From: Kribbella pratensis
Lineage (GTDB): Bacteria > Actinomycetota > Actinomycetes > Propionibacteriales > Kribbellaceae
Assembly (NCBI RefSeq): GCF_004366075.1
Contig: NZ_SODU01000002.1
Span: forward strand, 496,001 to 560,000
DNA: 64,000 nucleotides
Reading direction: 5' to 3'
The notes beneath the pieces were generated by a model. The model did not search any database. It worked only from the letters and a program-made list of their open reading frames with translations, and was not told the DNA's origin. The position numbers were made by a program, and so were the translations under genes. Positions 41,685 through 50,425 of this stretch are shown in pieces; positions within the stretch are counted from its first letter, which is position 1; each line of letters opens with the position of its first letter.

Positions 41685-42467
41685 ATGACACAACAGCTGG
41701 TACGCCGGTGGGCCTGGGTGGGGACGTTTCTGATCGGAGCGGGGCTGTATCTGGCCGTGCTGGCGGTGCTGACCGATACCGGGAATCCGAATCTGTTCCC
41801 GACGATGATCCTGCTCGGGGCACTCGTCGTACCGCTGACCTTCGTGACGTTCGCCGCCGGCCGGTCCGGGCGCTGGCTGATCGACGGGCCGACGCTCGGC
41901 GGTTGCCTGCTGTTCGGCGGGGTGGTCGGGGTCGTTGTCGCGGGCCTGCTCGAGTACGACGCGATGCGCCGGCTCGGGACGCTGCCGATGGTCGGTGTCG
42001 GGTTGATCGAGGAGGCGGCCAAGCTCGTCGTACCGGCGATCCTCGTGGTGTTCTTCGGGCACCGGTACCGGACGTCGATCGGGCGCGGGATCGTCATCGG
42101 GGTCGCGGTCGGCACCGGGTTCGCCGTACTGGAGACGATGGGCTACGCGTTCGTCGCGCTGCTGCAGTCGAACGGGAACGTCGGCGCGGCCGAGCAGACG
42201 CTGTTCATCCGCGGCCTGCTCTCACCGGCGGGGCACGCGGCCTGGACCGGTCTGACCTGCTGGGGCCTGTGGCGGTTCGTGCTCGAGCCGACCCGCAAGC
42301 GGTTCGCAGGCTTCCTCGGAATGTACGCACTGGCCGTCGCGCTGCACTCCACCTGGGACGGTATCGGCGGCCGCATCACCTACGCCGTCGTCGGCGCGAT
42401 CTCGATCGGCCTCCTGCTCTACGGTCTCAAGCGCGCCCAGCGCGCCGAGGTCCCGGCTCCAGCGTGA
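41685..42467 (+). CDS. PrsW family intramembrane metalloprotease
   Basis: A 260-aa protein with about eight transmembrane helices. PrsW motifs: GLIEEAAKLVVPAILV (the EE-x3-K motif, with catalytic glutamates), GTGFAVLETMGYAF (conserved Glu) and two late histidines, SPAGHAAWTGLTCW and ALHSTWDG. In Bacillus PrsW cleaves an anti-sigma factor; the substrate here is unknown. No good Shine-Dalgarno precedes ATG 41685, and the in-frame ATG at 41655 is an alternative. It is divergent from the subtilase. Confidence 0.88.
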   Translation: MTQQLVRRWAWVGTFLIGAGLYLAVLAVLTDTGNPNLFPTMILLGALVVPLTFVTFAAGRSGRWLIDGPTLGGCLLFGGVVGVVVAGLLEYDAMRRLGTLPMVGVGLIEEAAKLVVPAILVVFFGHRYRTSIGRGIVIGVAVGTGFAVLETMGYAFVALLQSNGNVGAAEQTLFIRGLLSPAGHAAWTGLTCWGLWRFVLEPTRKRFAGFLGMYALAVALHSTWDGIGGRITYAVVGAISIGLLLYGLKRAQRAEVPAPA

Positions 42468-42542
42468 GCGCGGTCGCTCGCCCCTTGCGGATCTCTCGCT
42501 CCGCGCTGTACCAGCTGCTCGGTCAAGCCCGGAAGGAACCGC

Positions 42543-43667
42543 ATGCCGACCCTGCCTGATTTCCGCCTGGAGACGTACTTCGCGCGCTGGGAGTTCAGCG
42601 CGCGCTACCACCTGACCGCGTCGGACGCGCAGACGCTGCCGATGTCCGAACTGCTGGCGATGGCCGACGACGACGGTCGCGAGCGGTGGGAGTCGCTGGC
42701 CCTCGGCTACACGGAAACCCGCGGTCTGCCGGCGCTGCGCGAAGCGATCGCGTCGACGTACGCCGAGGTCGAGCCCGAAGACGTCCTGTGCTTCGCAGGC
42801 GCCGAAGAGGCGATCTATCTGGCGATGCGCACCCTCCTCGACCCCACGGACCACGCCGTCGTCCTCACCCCCAACTACCAGGCAGCAGAAACCATCCCAC
42901 TGTCCGTCTGTGACGTGACTGGGGTATCACTGCAGTCCGGTGAAGGTTGGGCACTCGACGTCGACGCGACAGCAGCTGCCCTACGCCCCAACACCCGGCT
43001 CGTGTCGGTCAACTTCCCCAACAACCCGACAGGTGCACTCCCCTCACCGGACGCCTGGTCGCGACTAGTCCAGCTGTGCGACGAGCGGGGCATCATCTTG
43101 TTCTCCGACGAGGTCTACCGCGGCCTCGAAGCGGATCCTTTGCCCCAGGCAACAGATCTTTCGGGTACGGCGATCTCTCTCAACGTGATGTCCAAGGCGT
43201 ACGGGCTGCCGGGCCTGCGGATCGGGTGGGTCGCCTGCCGCGACCGTGCCGTCCTGGATCGGCTCGAACGGGCGAAGCACTACACGACGATCTGCAACGC
43301 GGGGCCGAGTGAGGTCCTCGCGTTGATCGCACTGCGCGCCCGGGACCGAATCCTGGAGCGCAACCGGGGCATAGCCGCGCGGAATCTGCCGCTGTTCGGC
43401 GAGTTCTTCGGGCGGTACCCGGAGCTGTTCGAGTTCACCGCACCGGACGGCGGATGCGTTTGTTATCCGCGCTACCTCGGCGCTGACGGTGTCGAATCCA
43501 TGTGTAGTGAGCTGGTCGAGCAGACCGGCGTACTGCTGCTGCCGGCAAGCATCTACTCGTCCGCGCTGACCGCGACGCCGACGGATCGCTTCCGGGTCGG
43601 GCTCGGTCGGAGCGGGCCGGACGAAGCTCTGGCGGTCTGGTCCGACTGGCTGGAAAAGCGGCGGTGA
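42543..43667 (+). CDS. PLP-dependent aminotransferase, class I/II
   Basis: A 374-aa fold-type I aminotransferase. PLP-binding residues: LCFAGAEEAIYLAMRTLL, VLTPNYQAAETIP, VNFPNNPTGALPS (N161), LFSDEVYRGLE (D189, Y192) and Schiff-base lysine K218 in NVMSKAYGLPGLRIGW; carboxylate arginine near the C-terminus in RFRVGLGR. Amino-acid specificity cannot be read. GGAAGGA precedes the ATG. It is convergent with the CysRS-like gene, so a shared pathway is possible but not implied by operon structure. Confidence 0.92.
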   Translation: MPTLPDFRLETYFARWEFSARYHLTASDAQTLPMSELLAMADDDGRERWESLALGYTETRGLPALREAIASTYAEVEPEDVLCFAGAEEAIYLAMRTLLDPTDHAVVLTPNYQAAETIPLSVCDVTGVSLQSGEGWALDVDATAAALRPNTRLVSVNFPNNPTGALPSPDAWSRLVQLCDERGIILFSDEVYRGLEADPLPQATDLSGTAISLNVMSKAYGLPGLRIGWVACRDRAVLDRLERAKHYTTICNAGPSEVLALIALRARDRILERNRGIAARNLPLFGEFFGRYPELFEFTAPDGGCVCYPRYLGADGVESMCSELVEQTGVLLLPASIYSSALTATPTDRFRVGLGRSGPDEALAVWSDWLEKRR

Positions 43668-43678
43668 ACGTTGGCTGC

Positions 43679-45145
43679 TCAGCTGATGCGGGTCCAGGTC
43701 GGGCCGTCGGCGGTGTCGGTGACCTGAACGCCCAGCTCGGTCAGCTCCGCACGCAGGGCGTCGGCGCGGGCCCAGTCCCGAGCGGCCCGAGCGGCCTCGC
43801 GGTCCGCGACCAGTTGATCGACCGCAGCCTCGTCGAGCTCCGGCAGCCCGGTCGCAACCGGCTCGACGTCAGCCGGGGTGAGCTGGCCGAAGGGCAGCCC
43901 GAGTACGGCGGCGCACGCGGCCACGACCGCCCGCTGACCCGCCTCGGACAGCGCCTGATCGCGCAGCGACTCCTGCAGCAACGCGAGGACGCGCGGTGTG
44001 TTGAGGTCCGAGCTGATCGCGTCGTCGATCTGGTCGATCACGGCGATGGCCGCCGCGTCGTCACCGGCCGCCGCGCGAGCCTCGTCCGCTGTGGTCACGG
44101 ACGGCAGCTCACCGAGTGACGACGTACGGCGGACCAACCGGCGCAGTGTGGACTGGGCGCTGTCGAGTCCGGCCATGGTGAACTCGAGCTGAGCGCGATA
44201 GTGACCACCGAGCAGGAACAGCCGATACGCGAGCGGATGGAATCCCTGCTCGGCCAGGTCGCTGACGGTCAGGATGTGACCGGCCGACTTCGAGATCTTC
44301 GCCGAGCCGAGCTGCAGGAACTCGTTGTGCAGCCAGAACTTGACCCACGGCTGCCCGTCGCCGAGGTACGCCTCGCTCTGGGCGATCTCGTTGACGTGGT
44401 GCAACTGCCGGTGGTCCACGCCGCCGGTGTGGATGTCGAAGTGCTCGCCGAGCAGCAGTATGCTCATCACCGAGCACTCGAGATGCCAGCCGGGTGCTCC
44501 CCAGCCCCACGGCGAGTTCCAGCGCATCGCCCGCAGCTGCCCCGGAGCCTCCGCGCGCCACAGCGCGAAGTCGGTCTTCGCCCTACGGCCGGGCACCTCC
44601 TCGACACGCGCGCCCTCGAGCTGACCGCTGACGTCGATCAGACCGAGCTGCCCGTACGTCGGATCCTTCGACGTGTCGAAGTACAGTCCGGACTCGATCT
44701 CGTAGGTGAAGCCGCGCTCGACGAGGCGTTCCGCGAACGCGATCATCTGCTCGACGTACTGGGTGGCACGCGGATAGTGGTGTGCGGGCAGGATGTTCAG
44801 CGCGGTCAGGTCGGCGAAGAACGCCTCGGTGTACATCGCCGCGATCTCCTCGACCGACCGGCGTTCCCGGGCGGCCGCGACCTCGAGCTTGTCCTCGCCG
44901 AGCTCGGCCTCCGCGACCGCGTGACCGACGTCGGTGATGTTGATGACGTGCTCGACCTGCAGGCCCTTCCAGAGCAGGGCCCGGCGCAAGGTGTCCGCGA
45001 ACGTGTACGCCCGCAGGTTGCCGATGTGCGCGTAGCTGTAGACCGTCGGGCCACAGCTGTACAGCCGCACGATGCCGTCTGTGCCGGGGGTGAAGTCCTC
45101 GACCCGGCGTCCGAGTGAATTGAAAAGTCGCAACGGCACGGTCAC
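43679..45145 (-). CDS. cysS: Cysteinyl-tRNA synthetase paralogue (divergent)
   Basis: A 488-aa class I synthetase-type enzyme. It keeps C31 (YSCGPTVY), the HIGH-type motif H40-IGN, C224 (HLECSVMS), H249/H250 and E253 as zinc ligands, and K283-ISKS as the KMSKS equivalent. The usual F-P-H-H-E-N-E zinc segment reads RQLHHVNE, so one conserved Glu is Val and the FP pair is lost. This points to a paralogue, either a second CysRS or a ligase recruited to another role. The start is GTG at 45145: TAGCAT lies 7 nt upstream, indicating a leaderless transcript, and VTVPLRLFNS matches family N-termini; a TTG 18 codons earlier is rejected. Confidence 0.88.
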   Translation of the reverse strand: MTVPLRLFNSLGRRVEDFTPGTDGIVRLYSCGPTVYSYAHIGNLRAYTFADTLRRALLWKGLQVEHVINITDVGHAVAEAELGEDKLEVAAARERRSVEEIAAMYTEAFFADLTALNILPAHHYPRATQYVEQMIAFAERLVERGFTYEIESGLYFDTSKDPTYGQLGLIDVSGQLEGARVEEVPGRRAKTDFALWRAEAPGQLRAMRWNSPWGWGAPGWHLECSVMSILLLGEHFDIHTGGVDHRQLHHVNEIAQSEAYLGDGQPWVKFWLHNEFLQLGSAKISKSAGHILTVSDLAEQGFHPLAYRLFLLGGHYRAQLEFTMAGLDSAQSTLRRLVRRTSSLGELPSVTTADEARAAAGDDAAAIAVIDQIDDAISSDLNTPRVLALLQESLRDQALSEAGQRAVVAACAAVLGLPFGQLTPADVEPVATGLPELDEAAVDQLVADREAARAARDWARADALRAELTELGVQVTDTADGPTWTRIS

Positions 45146-45198
45146 CCGCGCGATGCTACCGGTCGGAGTGTGAGATGGCTCCGGCGAAGGCATGGACA

Positions 45199-45330
45199 AT
45201 GCGTGCTGAAGTGAGTACGGTCCGTAAACGGCGTCCGTCCCACGCCGACCTCGACGGTGAGGTGCCGCCCGCCAGTGGCGCCTCGCTGGTGTGTGGGCAG
45301 AGCGGGCTGCGGCTGTGCGTCTCGGCCTGA
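45199..45330 (+). CDS. Possible small ORF (43 aa) in the cysS / endonuclease gap
   Basis: The 346-nt gap between the CysRS-like and endonuclease genes holds one plus-strand ORF starting MRAEVSTVRKRRPSHADLDG and ending CGQSGLRLCVSA. A GACAAT box overlaps its ATG; an internal GTG at 45211 fits that box better as a leaderless start. The remainder of the gap contains an imperfect hairpin (GGGGTGGTGA / TCACCGCCCC, 45352-45386) and no other gene. No family is recognised and the ORF could be chance. Confidence 0.25.
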   Translation: MRAEVSTVRKRRPSHADLDGEVPPASGASLVCGQSGLRLCVSA

Positions 45331-45491
45331 TGGGGGCCCATTCACCCAGGTGGGGTGGTGAGCGGCACTCACCCGTTCACCGCCCCACCGGTTCAACTCT
45401 TCATCAAGTGTTTGCATGCCGGATGTTCGGCGGCTCGGCATCCTGGGCAGACTGACCTGCGTCCGGTCCCCAACCGCCCCTGGGAGTAGCC

Positions 45492-46610
45492 GTGTCCCGA
45501 CTCTTGCGTCCGGCGCTGCTCGTCACCGCCGTACTGGCCCTGCTCGGATTCGGCATCACGCCGGCCGGTGCCGCCACCTCGATCACGGTCGCCACGGCGA
45601 TCGGCCGCCAAGACGGTTCGACCGCTTCGGTCACCGGGTACGTGGTCGGCCAGCCGACCGCCACCAGCACCGTTGTGCGCAGCAACTTCCCGAACGACTA
45701 CGCGCTGGCGCTCGCCGATTCGGCGTCCCAGACCAGTACGTCGTCGATGCTCTACGTCCAGATCCCGGCCGCGTTCCGCGCGTCGTACGGACTGCAGAGC
45801 AACCCGAGCCTGCTCGGCAAGCAGATCACCGTCACCGGCACGCTGGCGGCGTACTTCTCGCATCCCGGCCTGAAGAACGCGACAGCCTTCACCGGCGGTG
45901 GTGGCACGGACCCGGGCCCGGATCCGGGTGACTACTACGCCGGCGCCGAGGGCAAGACCGGGGCGGCGCTGAAGTCCGCGCTGCACACGATCATCTCGAG
46001 CCAGACCAAGCTCACCTACGACCAGGTCTGGGACGCGCTGAAGGTCACCGACCAGGACCCGAACAACAGCAGCAACGTCATCGAGATCTATTCCGGTCGC
46101 TCGATCAGCAAGACCCTCAACGGCGGCGACGCCGACGACTGGAACCGCGAGCACGTCTGGGCCAAGTCGCACGGCGACTTCGGGACCGCGACCGGCCCGG
46201 GCACCGACGTCCACCACCTCCGCCCCGAGGACGTGACGGTGAACTCGGCCCGCGGCAACCTCGACTTCGACAACGGCGGTACGTCGGTCGCCCAGTGCTC
46301 CGGCTGTACGGCGGACTCGGATTCGTTCGCGCCCCGTGCGGCGGTCCGCGGTGACGTCGCGCGGATGATCTTCTACATGGCCGTGCGCTACGAGGGCGAC
46401 GACGGGTTCGCGAACCTCGAGCTGAACGACTCCGTCAGCAACGGCACCGCGCCGTACATCGGCAAGGTCTCGGTGCTGAAGGCCTGGGCCGCGGCCGACC
46501 CGCCGGACGCCTTCGAGAAGAACCGCAACGAAGTCATCTACAGCCAGTTCCAGCACAACCGGAACCCGTTCATCGATCACCCGGAGTGGGTCGCGTCGAT
46601 CTGGCCGTAG
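45492..46610 (+). CDS. Secreted endonuclease I family nuclease
   Basis: A 372-aa exported non-specific nuclease. Signal peptide about residues 1-28 (ending AGAATS), an OB-fold-like N-terminal domain (about 29-135: ATAIGRQDGSTASVTGYVVG, SLLGKQITVTGTLAAYF), a Gly/Asp/Pro linker (TDPGPDPGD), then the EndA/NucM domain (about 150-372) with the His-metal signature DDWNREHVWAKSHG, TDVHHLRPED, NSARGNLDFD and RGDVARMIFYMAVRY. It would degrade extracellular DNA or RNA for nutrients. GTG start with GGGAG upstream. Confidence 0.93.
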   Translation: MSRLLRPALLVTAVLALLGFGITPAGAATSITVATAIGRQDGSTASVTGYVVGQPTATSTVVRSNFPNDYALALADSASQTSTSSMLYVQIPAAFRASYGLQSNPSLLGKQITVTGTLAAYFSHPGLKNATAFTGGGGTDPGPDPGDYYAGAEGKTGAALKSALHTIISSQTKLTYDQVWDALKVTDQDPNNSSNVIEIYSGRSISKTLNGGDADDWNREHVWAKSHGDFGTATGPGTDVHHLRPEDVTVNSARGNLDFDNGGTSVAQCSGCTADSDSFAPRAAVRGDVARMIFYMAVRYEGDDGFANLELNDSVSNGTAPYIGKVSVLKAWAAADPPDAFEKNRNEVIYSQFQHNRNPFIDHPEWVASIWP

Positions 46611-46613
46611 GGG

Positions 46614-49205
46614 TCAGCGGTTCTGCTGAACGTCTTGTTTCGCGCCGAGGGCGGGCCGGTGGTCTACGGTGCGCCCTCGGTTCGTCGTGAGCTGCGCCTG
46701 GGGCCTGACCGGTGCTGCGATGCCGGACAGCGCAGTAGATGTGCCGAGCCGGGTCTGTACCCAGTCCTGGAAGCCTGGGTCGGTGACGTGGATCCGGAAG
46801 TCGGTGCGGGTCAGCAAGCCGCGTGAGATCAGCGTCTTGGACGCGTTGTCGAGGTCCCAGCGATCCGGACTGTCGGTCCGGGACGGGATCGGTACGCCGT
46901 GGGTCCCGTGCGCCGCGGTCTTCGCCAGCAACGCCATCTCGTGGTTCGAGCAGTTGGCCCAGGCGGCGGCGTACAGCGACTGGGATCGCGTGTTCAGCCG
47001 AGAGGCCGCTGTCACGGCGATCTCGGTGGTGATGGTGTTCTGGCCGGGCTGAACGAGCTCGAGGGCCGCGCCGGCCAGCGTCCGCAGCCTGCTCGGGTGG
47101 CCCTGTGCGCCCTCCACCAGTTTGTCCACAGCACCCGGCTCACACCGGATACCGGCCTTGGACAGCGGCCGGACAAGTGCCTTGCGCATCTCATCAGTGT
47201 TCATCGGCACCAGTTCGCGGACGTCGAGCTTCAGCTCGGTCTCCGTCCCGGAGCGGCCACCCGATGCCGACAGCAGCCGGGACTCCATCTGGTTGCCGCC
47301 CGCTGCGATCAGGAAGGCCGGCTTCCGGTTCTCGTGCAGGGTGGCCGACAGCCCGGTCAGGGCGACGAGGTCGGTGTCCGACGCGGCATCGAGGTTGTCG
47401 ACCATCAGCAGGATCGGCTCGCGGCGTGGCCCGGCCATCTTGCCGAGCTGTTCGCCGAGCTCGCTCAAGGTGCGACCGACCGAGTCCTTCGTGACGCCTT
47501 CCCAGGCCCGGTGGACGCCGATCTTCGGCCCGGGCGCGAGACCGGCGCGGAGCTGCGCGGTGTTCATCGAGTTCTTGGTCCGGACGGCCATCCGGTTCAG
47601 GATCTCTTTCAGCTCCTTGACCTGGTCGGCCGGATACCGCCGCTTGAAGGTGTCCAGCTCGTTCTGAACGGCGCGAATGATCCTGGACTCCACCGACTCG
47701 CGGCGCGAGGCGCTGAAGCGGATCGAGATCCAGCCTTCCCGGTCGGCCAGCGCCTTGGTCCGGGTCAACTCGTGACTGGTCCCGATTCCGGGAGGGCCGG
47801 TGAACAGCACCGTTGTTCCGATCGGGAGTGCCTGTTCGAGCGAGATCGGCCGGCCGTTCTTGTCCTTGCGGTCGATCTGCTCGACGAGCTGACCGGACGC
47901 GCCGAACACCCTGTTGACCGCGGCGCGGTCCCCGGCCAGATGTACCGGCGCCAGGTTGGCAGCGGGCCGGCCGGCTTCCGGGCTGCGGGCGGGCGCCGGT
48001 GTCTGGTCGAGGTGTGTGTTGACCCAGTCCCGCAACCCCTTGTCGGGGATCGTCACGAGTTGGCCGTCGTGCTCGCGGAGCATTCCGCGGGCGACGAGTT
48101 CCTGGCGTGCCCTGTCGACCTGCTGCCACTCGTCCGGCAGATCGGGACGGGTCTGGGGCGGCATGTACAGACCGTTCGTTCCCTGCGCCGCGACTCTGGC
48201 GAGGAGGTCCTTCTGGGCGTGCGTGGTCTCCGGCTGGTTCCACCTGCTCTGGTAGCTGTGTTCCGAGTCCGTCCAGACTTTGACGGTCGCCGCTTCCGCG
48301 GCCGCCGCCGTGATCCCGCGCTCCGGGTCCCGCATCGCGACAGCGGCCAGGGCGAACTTCCGCAGCTGGCTCGGGTTGCCGTTGGCGGCCCGGACCAGTA
48401 CGTCGATGCCGTCGTGCTCGTACGGGATGTCCGCGGCGTCGAGCGGTTCGGTCAGGGACACCGCGAGATCCGCGTCGGACAGTGGCTCGAGCTCGCGGAC
48501 ACTGAACTGGTTGGTGATCGTGGTGGCGATGCCGGACATCCGCCGGGACGCGTGCATCAGCGAACTCGTCGACTTCGTGCCGCCGGCGACGACCAGCCAC
48601 ACCGGGCGATCCATTTCCTCGAGATGGATCGCCAGGTCGTTGACGCCTGCCTGGTCGTGCTCCGACGCCGCGTCGATCTTGTCGATCAGCAGCAGGATCG
48701 GCTCGTTCTCGTGGCCGGCGATCCGGCCGAGTTCGTCGGCGAAGTCGTTCAGTGTGGTGCCGAGCTTGTCGTGCGCGGTGGTGTCCTTCTCGCGCTTACC
48801 GACGAACTCGACCGGGACGGGGCCGCCACCGAGCCGCGCTTCCCAGCCCCATCGGGTGTTGCGGCCGCTCTCGGTCAGGTCACGAACCGTCCTGCTGAGG
48901 CCACGTACCCGGCGCTTGCCGAACCGGTCCTGCAGGTCTTCGAGCTTCTTCCGGAACGCGGTGGTGAGGTGGTGCTCGAGCGGTATGTTCTCGGACGCGG
49001 TCACCCTGATCGTGGTCCAGCCGTGCAGTTCGGCCAGATCTTCCACCCGGTTCAGCTCGGTGGTCTTGCCCATGCCGGGCGCGCCCTGGAAGAGGATCGC
49101 TCTGCTCTCCGGCAGCACGCCGCTCAACGAGAGCGGCGTACCGAGCTGGTCCGTGCGCGTGATCAAGTACGCCGGTCGCCCGTCGGCTCCGAAGACCTGG
49201 CTCAT
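46614..49205 (-). CDS. Tandem-duplicated AAA/STAND-type ATPase with degenerate second P-loop
   Basis: An 863-aa cytoplasmic protein made of two homologous halves (about 1-400 and 430-835). Each half has a P-loop, a Walker B (PILLLIDKIDAAS at 169-181; PILLMVDNLDAAS in the second), a mid-domain with VRELEPL / VRELVPM, a GNPSQLR / GHPSRLR helix and a winged-helix-like end (DLLARVAAQGTNGLYMP / MALLAKTAAHGTHGVPIP). The first P-loop is intact (GAPGMGKT, 41-48). In the second, the lysine is Thr (GPPGIGTS, 470-477), so half two probably cannot hydrolyse ATP. No partner gene is obvious; the next genes on both sides are secreted proteins. Function unknown; signalling or defence is speculation. Confidence 0.85.
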   Translation of the reverse strand: MSQVFGADGRPAYLITRTDQLGTPLSLSGVLPESRAILFQGAPGMGKTTELNRVEDLAELHGWTTIRVTASENIPLEHHLTTAFRKKLEDLQDRFGKRRVRGLSRTVRDLTESGRNTRWGWEARLGGGPVPVEFVGKREKDTTAHDKLGTTLNDFADELGRIAGHENEPILLLIDKIDAASEHDQAGVNDLAIHLEEMDRPVWLVVAGGTKSTSSLMHASRRMSGIATTITNQFSVRELEPLSDADLAVSLTEPLDAADIPYEHDGIDVLVRAANGNPSQLRKFALAAVAMRDPERGITAAAAEAATVKVWTDSEHSYQSRWNQPETTHAQKDLLARVAAQGTNGLYMPPQTRPDLPDEWQQVDRARQELVARGMLREHDGQLVTIPDKGLRDWVNTHLDQTPAPARSPEAGRPAANLAPVHLAGDRAAVNRVFGASGQLVEQIDRKDKNGRPISLEQALPIGTTVLFTGPPGIGTSHELTRTKALADREGWISIRFSASRRESVESRIIRAVQNELDTFKRRYPADQVKELKEILNRMAVRTKNSMNTAQLRAGLAPGPKIGVHRAWEGVTKDSVGRTLSELGEQLGKMAGPRREPILLMVDNLDAASDTDLVALTGLSATLHENRKPAFLIAAGGNQMESRLLSASGGRSGTETELKLDVRELVPMNTDEMRKALVRPLSKAGIRCEPGAVDKLVEGAQGHPSRLRTLAGAALELVQPGQNTITTEIAVTAASRLNTRSQSLYAAAWANCSNHEMALLAKTAAHGTHGVPIPSRTDSPDRWDLDNASKTLISRGLLTRTDFRIHVTDPGFQDWVQTRLGTSTALSGIAAPVRPQAQLTTNRGRTVDHRPALGAKQDVQQNR

Positions 49206-49386
49206 TGGGACAGCGTGCGGACCGTAGCGGTCCCCGACACGGTCGGTGAGTTACCTAGCGGTTAACACTGGCCTCCTGGAAGTTGAATCCCGGGTCGGCG
49301 GCAACCGGTCTACAGACCGCGACCCGATCGCGCACACCTGAGCCGAAATGCTTGGAAGCGGCCTGTACCGCTGTCACCCTCAGTGC

Positions 49387-50424
49387 ATGAGAACCGGACG
49401 AGTGCTCGCTGCGCTGCTCGCGGCACCGCTGCTGCTGGCCGTCTTCCCGGCGGTGGCGGCCCAGGCCGCGCCCGACCCCGACCTCAAGATCGACTCGATC
49501 ACGCTGAACAAGACCAGCGTCGCGGTCAGCGGACTCAACACCGTGCCGGTCACGGTGACGGTGAAGGGAACGTACGGCGCCGACGCCGGCACGCCGGTGA
49601 ACGTGATCCTCGAGCGGACCGGCGGCACCGGCCAGGAGCGGACGCTGTTCTCCACGAACCTGCCGCGGCTCGCGAACGGCACCTGGAGCGGACCGCTGCA
49701 GGTCCCGTCGACGGCGAACGGCACGTTCAAGGTGACCGGCGTACTGACCGGGCCGTTCTTCCCGGGCAGCGGGAGCATGACGGACCCGACGGCGTACGCC
49801 GGTCCTTCGCTCGCGGTCACCGGGACGCACCAGCCGAAGATCACCGCGTCGGTGTCCCCGAAGGTGGTGCCGTTCGGCTCCGGCTTCTCGATCACGTGGG
49901 CGGTCACCGACGCGCAGACCGGCAAGCCGTACGGCAGCAAGGTCCGCGTCGTCCTCGGGACCGACAACACCTGCGCCGAGTACTTCGGCCCGGGGTACAC
50001 GAATCTCACCAACACGAGCGGTGTGGTGACCAAGTCCTACCCGGCCTCGGACGCCCAATGGGTGAACTGCCTGCTGCTGCCGGGTAACCCGTCGTCGATC
50101 GGCGGACTGGGACTCGGCGTCGCACGGCCCGGCATCGTGACCGCCACGCCGTCGAAGACCAGCGCACCGGTCGGCACGATCGTCCCGGTGAACGGCGTCG
50201 TCCAGGGGGCGCCGTCCGCGTGCAAGGTGTATCTGCAGCGGCTGTACGGCGCCACGCAGTGGAAGACGGTCAGCCCCGCGGGCAGCATCCGGTCCTACAG
50301 CGGAAAGTTCACGCTGAACGCGCAACCGGCGTACAAGGGTCTGATCCCGTACCGCGTCTACTTCCCGAAGTGCTACAACTACCAGGCCGGCGTCAGCAAG
50401 GTCTTCTACATCCGAGGGCTGTAA
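49387..50424 (+). CDS. Secreted beta-rich protein, family copy A
   Basis: A 345-aa exported protein. Signal peptide about residues 1-29 (VLAALLAAPLLLAVFPAVAA), then an N-terminal Ig-like domain (IDSITLNKTSVAVSGLNTVP) and a C-terminal domain with two similar beta sections. Conserved landmarks are AVTDAQTGKPYGSKVRV, NCLLLPGNPSS, PVGTIVPVNG and the final QPAYKGLIPYRVYFPKC plus VFYIRGL. Four cysteines in the C-terminal part suggest two disulfides. A full paralogue lies at 51903-52955 and a decayed fragment directly downstream. No Shine-Dalgarno precedes the ATG. Function unknown, probably a cell-surface or extracellular binding protein. Confidence 0.8.
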   Translation: MRTGRVLAALLAAPLLLAVFPAVAAQAAPDPDLKIDSITLNKTSVAVSGLNTVPVTVTVKGTYGADAGTPVNVILERTGGTGQERTLFSTNLPRLANGTWSGPLQVPSTANGTFKVTGVLTGPFFPGSGSMTDPTAYAGPSLAVTGTHQPKITASVSPKVVPFGSGFSITWAVTDAQTGKPYGSKVRVVLGTDNTCAEYFGPGYTNLTNTSGVVTKSYPASDAQWVNCLLLPGNPSSIGGLGLGVARPGIVTATPSKTSAPVGTIVPVNGVVQGAPSACKVYLQRLYGATQWKTVSPAGSIRSYSGKFTLNAQPAYKGLIPYRVYFPKCYNYQAGVSKVFYIRGL

Positions 50425-50425
50425 T

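Noticed and set aside
37992-42467. A 1491-codon plus-strand open frame over the subtilase gene.
   Set aside because: It is the antisense of the subtilase for most of its length, with no domain; only its 3' end (from 41685) is a real gene, the PrsW-like protease.
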